From NCBI GenBank assembly GCA_001414485.1, contig LLEY01000022.1:620001-684000 (forward strand): a stretch of 64,000 nt of DNA, given 5' to 3'. The position numbers and the translations under genes are program-made. The notes beneath the pieces are model-generated. The model was not told the DNA's origin. It made no database searches and saw nothing but the letters and a program-made list of their open reading frames with translations. Position 1 is the first letter of the stretch. Every line of letters begins with the position of its first letter. Below are positions 55,206-64,000 of this stretch, one piece after another. The stretch comes from Calycina herbarum. Its lineage: Eukaryota; Ascomycota; Leotiomycetes; Helotiales; Pezizellaceae.

Positions 55206-56418
55206 ATTTATATTTGGCACTCTTTCTTTTCTGGGGAATGAAAATAGACTGTCAACTTGACGGGGTGAAAGGGCAACTTTGACTTGGAAAGTGCAATTAC
55301 CAGGGAAAGGACATGATGCTAGAAAGGGGTTTTCCTATTTAAAGAATCTAATTTCGCCGTGAGTGCCTGGATTTGTAACAGAATATTTGAACGCCATTCA
55401 GTTTACAAGATGAAACTGCCAACCATGATTCCAACTGCCGAGTTGTTTTCGGAGTTCCAGTGGACCATCCACGCTTTCAGGCTCCCGAGACACCCAGAAA
55501 TACTGCTCTCATCACAAGATCTGCGTATCTAAAACAAAGTAGATAGAAAGGCTAAAGCATAAACACTATCGGTTCCACACAACTACTGAATATAGTTAAA
55601 GGGGTAAGAGGCATGAATGAACGAATGCAACCATCACCTTATACCGTTGTAATACTACCCAAAAAGAGTTTTGTCTTAAACTGAGACAAAAGAGTGCATA
55701 AATATCAATCAAACTCGAAAAAACGAAAAGAGAGATCATCGTAAAGGGATTTTTATCAGCCGGTCATTATTGAGATATCGGATATATCAAGATCGGAGTT
55801 TAAGAGTTTTGGACTAGCACCAATAGGCTCCAATCAATGGTGGCGTCTGCATCCGCAGCCCTCCCAATAAATATCCTCCCGAAAGCCTAAACTGCGCATA
55901 AAGGGAGCCCGAAAACTCGACCGGGTGCAAGTGAGAAGCCGAAAAAGCGGTGGTCCGAATCTCTTCTTGCTTTCGGAAACAGCAAACTTGCCGTGCTGCA
56001 TGCTCCCGAGAACTAATGCAGTCCATCCTCGAAATGCTTTTTGGTAAAATGAGATGACTGGCAGAAGATATGCAAGGTGTGTCGGGTTCGTGAATCACGA
56101 AAAATGCACAGGAGCAAAATTACGTGGGCTGTTTACCCCCACACTGGCACAAAATCTTCTTTCGTTTACGATCAACGGCACCGTTGTATCTCGGTGTGCT
56201 AGAGTACATCTCCATGCATGACTCCAAACCTCCAATCATGTAATGCGATTCTCAGCCCAATGAGCCAAGCCAGCACCAGGAATGCAGAAATTCAAGACTA
56301 TTTAACTCAAGAGACATGCCACCAGTTCCAATTTCAAAGAAACCAAATATCTGCTTGACTATCTGCAGCTATTCGACTGTGCCGTAAGCAAAACAACCGA
56401 GAGTCTCCCTCAGCTACA
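55206..56418. other. Intergenic
   Basis: No supportable gene; frames such as 55814-56098 lack features. Confidence 0.5.
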
Positions 56419-57061
56419 ATGCCTCAAAATCTCGATACCCTGAGCAATGCTCCGACCAATAGCACCTCCACCCTTCCGCACTCACTCTACACTCTCAGTA
56501 ATGTAACAACAAACGGAAGTGCCAAAGAGTACGTAACCCTCGTTGTCAGCAAAACATTCGCTTAAAACTTCATTCAACAGAGCCTCGCCCACCTCGACAA
56601 CACTTACCCAATCACCCCTTGACACTGCTCAACACAACAGCTCAATCGAACAACCGAAAATGGACGGGTAAGAGCTTCGTAAATCCTCAAATTGGGTTAG
56701 CATTGCTAATCTCTAAATCAACTCTTCAAGGGAAACTTCCCCTGTGCCTCACGCCACCCACAAACCATGCCAGCTGCAATCACATTATGAGGGGATACAA
56801 CTTCAACGCTGTAAGCAATAGTTCATACCTTTTATTATCACAGTCCTCTATCTCCGTTCCTTCCGAGCTTTGCCACATGCACGACATCACTCTACTTCCC
56901 CTCACTGCCTCGCCACTCCCCAGCAGCCGTCGCGTCGGTACATCTCACTTGAACTAACACCTTCCTCGTCAGGGCTATACGAGATCTCCAAAGATAGCCT
57001 AACTCTTGCTGAGAGACTTGAAAGGTCACGCTGGGAGGATTGCGGGAAGTGTGATGCTTGA
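56419..57061 (+). CDS. Small protein sharing a C-terminal signature with 59276-59568 (copy 1)
   Basis: Four small exons join in phase: 56419-56528, 56581-56667, 56731-56810 and 56973-57061 (donors GTACGT, GTAAGA, GTAAGC), giving 121 residues. The first 80 residues are Ser/Thr/Asn-rich and disordered (MPQNLDTLSNAPTNSTSTLP). The C-terminus is EGIQLQRWLYEISKDSLTLA followed by ERLERSRWEDCGKCDA. That end is clearly related to the protein at 59276-59568. No known domain, signal peptide or membrane segment is recognised. The consistent phase of three introns argues it is a real gene. Confidence 0.65.
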
Positions 57062-59275
57062 TTGGTGAGTTGGGGACAAATTCCTGATTTGGGTGGTTCG
57101 GCCCCAAGCGAGGGAAGGGGGGGGCGAACAGGGTTTCAGAAATTGCGGAGCAGGTTCTGGGAGGATTTAGGAAATTTTGCGGGGAAGAGTTTGTTGGGTA
57201 GTTATAATTTCTTTTCGATATTTTATGGCATAAAGAAAGCAATTTTAAGGATGATGGTACTGGGCTCTGTAGAAGCACGTGTTGAAAAAGTGACATTTGT
57301 CGGTTACTCATATCACACAAACAAAACCAGCGCTTCCCGCTCATCATTCTTTTGAATTCTATCATGAGGTGATTAAAGAATGATAAGTGAGATAAGCCAA
57401 CCTTAACCACCTTGGCTGGCCATGACTTGAAGTGATTGTGGCTCCACCCGGACTCGCCGAGACGAGAACATCAAGCAGTCCGGTCGTCAGAAGAAATTAT
57501 TGAGATAGGAGCATCAATTATGCACGTCACAATGCGACTCTCACTGCTTGACTTACCTTTCACATGCTTGCTTAGTGCTCAGGTGGCCAAATACCCGGCC
57601 AATACGCCTCATCCTATGTGGGGAAAGTGAAGAAAGTCATTTGTGTAAATTTGTAGAAGGCAGTTGTAAGAACCAAGCAGCAAAGCGGCGCATGATTCTG
57701 AGAACTATGTCCGTGTTAGCGAGATGAATAGGAGGGGGGAGTTTGTGCCCCGCCCTTTGGATGCTGAGATGATCATCTTGAATAGTCTCCGGAGGTATGG
57801 TCCTGCGGGGTCAATATTTGAGACCCGGGTAGATGATCCGTCGCTAAATCTACTTCTGGAAAGAACCTTATACAGAGTACATCCTTCCGAAAGTTGGATG
57901 CGGCTCCATGATTTATGTAAAACCCCCATCACGGATCCTACCGGTCGTCTAATGATACTTTGGGACCAATAGATGGAATTATGAGGAGCAGTTACTGCTT
58001 ACTTTGGATTCCGGAAATCCTCTAACCCTTCCAGCGGCCTTCCTCCAGGCTTCAGTGCTCGCAGATTAAAATAGTGGTGGGGTCTGCGAGAGACTGGAGT
58101 CAGAGTGGTCACGTGAGTGGACGTAACTGCAGCCGATTGACAAGGGGGGGGGCGGTTGGGGCGGTTGGGACGAACATCTTGTTGCAGATGAAATTAGGAG
58201 GTAACCTTCGCCTGGCCGCTAACTCACTAAATATTCAAGGCAACAAGCGACCTAGACGCCTTAGCTGAAGAGACAACTGTTTTTCTCATAAGAAACAAGC
58301 GTCAGACGCATTGAAGCGACCAGCAGGGTAAAATAGCCGCGATGGAAGAGGAAAGGGGGGGCCAAATGCGGTAAGCGGCTGCAGCCTAAGCGCCCGGAAA
58401 CTGGGCTGTGTGTTGTGCATAATCCAATGAATAAGGGAACCTCTTCAACACTCTTGTGCATGCTGCATAAAGGTGTGCTGTGCAGAACGGGGCCGGACAC
58501 CCAAAGAGGGCAAACAAGCGACACAACTGGATACTCTTGGGAATGCTTGAATATTGGAAATTACGGAGTCGTTGTTCCTCATCCTTTGATCAGTTCCCAA
58601 AGTGGTGGTAGAAGTGGTCGGTACAGATGATGATAGGACATAACAAAGAACCCGCAACGAGTTTCCTCATATGTTAATATCGATAAATATCGTATGGTTC
58701 GATATACTTTCATGGCTAGAGGGCGGATGGCTTACTAGTGATGGTACCTTTGCAGTCAGTAAGTATCAGCCTTGTTACACTAACCCAGGCTGGCTGGCTG
58801 AAGAACGCGAGGAACCGACAATCCCAGTTCCAACTCTCCACAGAGTAGCAACCCATCACACCACACAATCACAATGCAGGATCGAGGCACTGGTGATAGG
58901 CCCCGGAGCAGGGGGGATTTAAATCAAATGTCCTTCTGTGATTACGACACTGCAGTGATGAGTAGACGTAATCTTCTGCTTTTCTGCAGCAATCGATCAT
59001 ATGTCCAACGTTCCATTGGACAAATTGGGTTGTTTGTAGTGTGGTAGCCAAGAATACTATTTGGACTGACCGAACGATGTACAATTGTACCTATGATATC
59101 TGAAAGGGTGTTAAATACGGCCTCTTGCCCATGGATTGGAAACACTCATCTCCCCAAGACATACAGTCTATCGATTTGAAATAACCACCCCAAGAGCCTC
59201 CTCAACTACCCTCAAGCTTCCTCGAAAGGCGTTTCATCTTCAGCAGTCATTGCCAACCGGACCATTCCCACAGCC
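57062..59275. other. Intergenic with one weak open frame
   Basis: A plus-strand frame at 57724-57972 reads FVPRPLDAEMIILNSLRRYG and HDLCKTPITDPTGRLMI; it looks protein-like but has no recognisable family. Other frames are shadows. A G run at 58144-58153 is noted. Confidence 0.4.
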
Positions 59276-59568
59276 ATGCCCAGCCACCACAGCCATAGTA
59301 AGAAACATGCCAGTGGCAGCAAGAAAGAGTAAGCAATCCACCATATCGTATGAATAATGAGATAATAACCCGGTTGGCGTACAGTAAGGGATCTTCCAGG
59401 AAGGACTCCGCATCCGACAGCAAGAATAAAAACAAGGACGCAGCGGCTCAGCAACAATCCACAGAAGGCATTCAACTTGGACGATGGGCATACGAAGTCT
59501 CGCACCACAACCTTACATTTTCCGAGAGACTTGAGAAGGCAGGGTGGGAAGAAGCACAAAGACGTTGA
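59276..59568 (+). CDS. Small protein sharing a C-terminal signature with 56419-57061 (copy 2)
   Basis: Two exons (59276-59328, 59385-59568; donor GTAAGC, acceptor TACAG) join in phase to give 78 residues. The N-terminus is basic and Ser/His/Lys-rich (MPSHHSHSKKHASGSKK). The C-terminus EGIQLGRWAYEVSHHNLTFS then ERLEKAGWEEAQRR repeats the signature of the gene at 56419-57061: EGIQLxRWxYE-x4/5-LTxxERLE-x2/3-W-E. The paired acidic/basic helix suggests a short protein-binding segment. The function is unknown. Confidence 0.62.
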
Positions 59569-59701
59569 GATGATCAAGAAGAGCATGGCTAGCGGTCAAA
59601 GGGATCAAATTGAAAGTCGGCTGTGAAGTAAATTGGATTTCAAACAAACCTTGTACCTCGCCTAGCAATTGAAACCCAATAGTCACCTCTATTATTCACC
59701 A

Positions 59702-61523
59702 TTACTGTGCCATCTTGACTGCCAACCCTTTCCAAAACTCGCACCTGAGTACCTGTTCCTGTGGTATCTTCTCCATGTGAGTAGCATTAGTCTGAAAAAC
59801 CAAGCAACTTCCCTCCAGCGTTGGTTCCCCAAAACTTTCCCAGTCCGGTGCCGCCGGGTATTTGAAGGTATTTGGATTCAAATCACGGACAAAGCTTAGG
59901 TAATAGGCCATCATTACCGGGATAATGTTCGAGTTGTAAGTACTGTAACTAGATGCGACGTCGTCCCTGGCATTTCCAAGACCAAATATCGCTGGCGACT
60001 CAAAGGTATGGGGAACCCCAAGACCTTTCTCGACATTCTCAGTCGACAAAACATCGTATCGATAATTCCATATTTGCTTTTCGTTGTTCAGTGCGGACTT
60101 CTTCGTGATATAGTTCCCAGGACAAGTAAAGGTGGATTCTCCATATGCTTCAGATGCAGATGGGAAATAGGCTTCGTGCCGAGGTAATGGTGCCATCAAG
60201 GGATAGACTGAATTGATGGAATCTGTATCTGAAGCTGAGAGATTTGGAAAATTCTTTTGGAAGAATGCAGCCACACCAGCGGGAGAAGAAGCATTGTCAG
60301 CAAAGTTGGAACCTTCATTTGTGTCATCTTGATCGCAAAAAGGTTAGCTTGCCCGAACATTGAAACGATGAAGCATACCTCCAATTATAGTTGGCACCTT
60401 GATAAATTTCCCCTGTTCAAACAGTCGATAGGGGTAATCTTGGATGAAACTGCCATCAACTGTAGGAGTCCAGTAGAACCGTGGCGTTCCGTTATTTCCG
60501 GGATAAGGACTGGCAACGTTTGCCGCCTGGAGCGTAGTGAAGTTCTGCGATCTAATGCATGCCATGGTATTGTTGGACTCGGAACATCCGACACGAGCAA
60601 TGTATCTTGCAAACTGCCATTCAAGGTCCTCAACCTTAGGTTGCGTTGGAAAGAATATGGATTGGCCGATTGCTCCTGCAAATAATCCATCATCACGGCC
60701 ACCACTATGCAATGTTAGGAAATTATTTATCTTCGAGAAATGATAGCTTACTATGCTGAAAGATGAAGTGCCACAGAACCAGCTCCAGCTGAAGCCCCGT
60801 GTATAACTACGTGGCTTGGATCATCTCCAAACTAGATTCGACAACTAATCAGCATTTGGAAGCCGAGTAGAACAACAAGTACCTGTTTGATATGGGCCTG
60901 AACCCATTGCAAAACTCTTCTCTGATCCAGTAACCCTGTATTGAGGTCCCCATTCTGCCGCAGCTTCTCGCCTGCCAGAAACCCCCACGATCCAACCCTG
61001 TAATTGAAATTCACAAACACAATATTCTGACCCGACTTTTCCACCACAGTGGAACCGTTGTAATTGTTATTAGAGTTTTGTGTATATCCTCCACCTTGAA
61101 TGTACACCCAGACGGGCAGTTTCGATTTTGGGGTCGCGGATTTTGGACTCCAAACATTTATAAATAAACAGTCTTCTGTCTCACTCGCGCTCCCGTTTGA
61201 GCCTGTGCCGATGCATATTGGTTGAAACTAACACTGATTAAAATGAACTGAATACGCATAAGTTGACGGACCTTTGTAGCATTTTGTAGTCCGGAAGTGA
61301 CTGGGGGCAAAACTGGAGCTCTGAATCTCAGGTGGCCAAGGGGGGGTGTAGCAAAGCGTAATCCTAGATACTGATCAACCCCAGAGCTTAGAGATAGGCC
61401 TTGATATTTTGAATATCCTAAGTCTACCACAGGCGCGGCATTCTGGCTTGTTAATGGAGATAAGGCGACAGGTTCCAATAAAATCAAAAGAGTGGCTAGG
61501 AAAACATATGCCCGTCGTGACAT
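59702..61523 (-). CDS. Secreted type-B carboxylesterase/lipase
   Basis: Alpha/beta-hydrolase of the COesterase family, hydrolysing carboxylic esters outside the cell. Five exons in phase (61272-61523, 60883-61227, 60752-60831, 60379-60704, 59702-60327) give 542 residues, a normal length. The signal peptide is MSRRAYVFLATLLILLEPVA. Motifs: SETEDCLFINVWSP (type-B signature 2), QGGGYTQNSN (oxyanion region), VIHGASAGAGSV with nucleophile Ser213 (GxSxG), DDTNEGSNF with Glu339, and GVPHTFESPAIFG with His441, so the Ser-Glu-His triad is complete. The first intron is only 44 nt (donor GTCCGT). The gene appears intact. The substrate is unknown. Confidence 0.9.
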
Positions 61524-64000
61524 GATGACTGAGAAACAAGTATACCAAAAAGTTTCGTGAGTTCGAAAGGTGGTGGAAGCTACTGATATACCCATTGACC
61601 TCGAGATCGACCACTTTCACAGACATGTACTGCAATCGCTCGGTACAGCATGGTGCGGGCAACGGAAAAATAACAATTGAGGGGTTAATGCTCCCCGCAA
61701 TCCGCGTAGTGGGGCTTTGGGGTTCCCCATTCTTTATAGCCTGGAAATCTGTGAAATTTATTGGAATTACCATGAGAATAACCAAAAACATCTCAGAACA
61801 CGGTGTAAACCCTGATATTATTTCCAGATACCAACAAGGACAGTGTGGCAGTAGAGTTTTGCTGAAAACCCTTGAACCTTGTCTGGAAAGGGGGAACCGA
61901 AATGAGGTCACAGCCTCACAGGACAGAGGTGGTGAGGGCAAAGCCAGCAGTTGGACGGAAAAGTACAGACAGTATCAAGCGGGAGGCCCAATAGTTTGAA
62001 CACTTGAATTCAAAGAACAGAGCCATAACACAAGGTGATAGGTGAAGACGTGTGATGGGTTTAGAGTACTTGTAACGGGATCGCGGGGGATTTCAACCTC
62101 CGCTCGGAGTTGTCGTGTGTCTAAACGAAGAGCAGTGAGTTTAGAAAGCTTTGTATGCAGATCACGTGCAGAACCCACCCCCCCTTTTCTAACGACACCC
62201 TCTCTTCCGCGAGTCACCTCCACCTCAACAACCACTCTCTTCGGGTTACACATTCTCTCAACGGCTCGTAAGTAATGCAAAATCCAAGCATGCAACGCGC
62301 CTTAGTGTGCACAAATGGGCTGTCGAGTCGTCCAGACAGGGCACGATGACTTCAGAATTGATTGATCCAAACGATGCTCAAAGCAACACAACATAGCGTC
62401 GTCTTGGGGGAGCGTGAGGGAAAGGGCGCCGTTCCGAACGCATAATCCCAAGTACGAATCCAACGCACGAATCCAATATCGAGTCCAGTAGGGCACCATG
62501 GTTAGAGGTCCGAGGAGCCACTCGAAGGCCGGGAGGCATATATAATATATTCATCTACGGCACGCATGCACATGTGGATTTGGCAGATGGGTTACGGCAG
62601 GTTCCACGAATTCAATTGTGCCCACCTGCCACCGCAGGCAATCAACCGAGGCCAAGTCAACCTAGCACTCGCCTAGAACCAAACCATACCTCCCGGGCGC
62701 AATGTTAAATTATGTTGAGGATGTTGGAAGGGCACGTCTAGGTCATCGGGACACTGCTTTCTCCTGCAATGCTGGTGACAATTCCAATTGCCACTCTCCG
62801 GTGCCTGTGATCATGATCAGCCCGGGTTGAGCTCGTAACCACCAGTCACAGCTTGTTGTCCCATGTTCGGGATTCGAGGCAACGTCAAGGCAACCAAGGC
62901 AACCGATGCGCCAATGCTTCCTCTCATCGAAGGCCATTGGAGATAGCACCACCTCGACTTCTCTCTGCGCTAATTTGGCGGTGTGTTTTGGAGGTGCATA
63001 CTTTGCGTCCAGACCAGAGGAAGTCCTTCTCCATCTTGGTGGTGGCTACAACAGCAGTATCTTGATCTCAGTGAATCTTGCAGAAGAGAGGCTAGTATCT
63101 TCCACTTTTTGAAACTCTTGTTGTGTGAAAAGTTCCTGCAATTTTTATTTCCGAAAGCCTATAATATCCCTCCAAGAGTGTCATATGGAACTAAATACTC
63201 CTGGCGGGCCGTTGCCGAGTGGCAGAAGCAGCTCAGTGGCGTCGCTATCTTGGGTATGGTGTGTGGTTCGCAAAATTGCAAACTGTATGTTTGCAGGATA
63301 GATTCAGGTGGGTGCCAATTGATAGATGGAGGTCGATTTATTTCTTGTTCTTGTTTCCCACTTGCAATTGATTCTTGTCATTTCAACTTAATTTAACATA
63401 CTTGCTTGCGATTCAGGAATGAGTCAACTTTTCTTTCTAAATGAGTGCTTTCGTTTCCAGTGTCTTCTCAATCTCTTGGTAGCTTATCTTTCATTTACGG
63501 TTCGCAATGATGTAAGGCTGCCTCGCAGTTCTCTTTCAGTCATGCGCGCCCTCTTCAGGGAATTCTACAGGCGCTAGTTGGGAAGAACACTTTATTCAAG
63601 CCAACTCGTCTATGCAGGGCAGAACTGCATTTGCCTTACAGCCGCATACCCATATGCCGTTCACCGGCGTAGTATGTACTCGGCTGGGTGCGTGTTGGAA
63701 ACTCTCAATTGGTTCCGGCGAGCAGTGCTATCACCTTGCTAGGTTCCGAGCACTCCGATTCCCAAAGACTTGCATGAGGATAGAGCAAGTCCTCACGAGA
63801 TCCCTAAGAAGGGGAGCCCTCTTCAACATGTTTTGTGGTTCGCAAATCTACAAGTCGCAAATCAAGTTGCCTCACCGGCAAGTCGTGGTTGTGTTCATCC
63901 GATCGGCATCGTTCGATTTGAATATCTACTGATAGCAGAGGGTGCTAGCAGGAGCATATAAGCATGTCGAATCCCTCCCTGAAATTGGCAGAAACAGAAT
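61524..64000. other. No supportable gene to the end of the window
   Basis: Frames of 60-188 codons occur on both strands, but they overlap each other and show no domain, signal peptide or splice logic. The words TGTGGTTCGCAAA recur at about 63263 and 63833, too short to call a repeat family. Confidence 0.45.

Noticed and set aside
61375..61941. 188-codon minus-strand frame upstream of the carboxylesterase
   Set aside because: It overlaps exon 1 of the esterase in another frame and has no recognisable feature.
63263..63845. TGTGGTTCGCAAA occurring twice as a repeat or tRNA-like element
   Set aside because: Only about 13 bp match, and no cloverleaf or flanking similarity can be drawn.

Overview
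The window looks like a filamentous ascomycete chromosome, probably a leotiomycete of the Sclerotinia/Botrytis kind. The inference rests on short introns (about 44-70 nt) with GTAAGT-like donors and CTAAC/CTGAC branch sites, on RIP-like decay of transposons (C-to-T and G-to-A changes that fill old genes with TA and stop codons), and on fungal gene families: a BLI-3-like protein, an AA16 oxidase, a DUF3716-like protein and a fungal ArAE-type membrane protein. No taxon can be proven from the sequence alone.

Bases 1-8465 are a nested transposon nest. A pogo/Fot1-like DNA transposon (385-8462, 26-bp inverted ends, TA target duplication, transposase remnant on the minus strand) was invaded by a Ty3/gypsy retrotransposon (968-7205, two 272-bp LTRs, 5-bp target duplication ACGAA). 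Both are dead. Next to it, 8611-9728 holds a multi-exon Cys-rich gene of unknown function.

Bases 10555-19559 are ordinary housekeeping sequence: an INCENP/Sli15-type chromosomal passenger protein, a divergent acyl-CoA dehydrogenase, a small coiled-coil protein and a BLI-3-like flavin-binding protein. Bases 19560-32100 are sparse and accessory. They hold a duplicated bli-3 3' flank with a gene relic, three unknown proteins, an AT-rich island, a complex inverted repeat, a divergent kinase, an APH-type kinase with an in-frame stop, and a damaged DUF6914-like gene.

Bases 33000-42717 carry intact genes: IST1 (ESCRT-III/Vps4 regulation), a 1,228-residue ArAE-type membrane protein, a secreted AA16 lytic polysaccharide monooxygenase and a secreted CHRD protein. 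Bases 44133-46680 hold three consecutive small Cys-rich genes, each carrying at least one disruption. Bases 47752-49580 encode an APC-family permease, followed by a degenerate minisatellite. Bases 51347-54672 are the wreck of a CorA-like/ankyrin-repeat gene, followed by a second relic on the opposite strand. The right end holds two small paralogous genes sharing a C-terminal signature (56419-57061 and 59276-59568) and an intact secreted type-B carboxylesterase (59702-61523). From 61524 to the end I see no supportable gene.

There is no bacterial-style operon and no obvious biosynthetic cluster. The most unusual content is the set of unknown Cys-rich genes (8611-9728, 21935-22561, 44133-46680), the paralogous pair at the right, and several genes caught in partial decay. 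Exon boundaries were read by eye and checked for phase; they should be treated as good to within a base or two.
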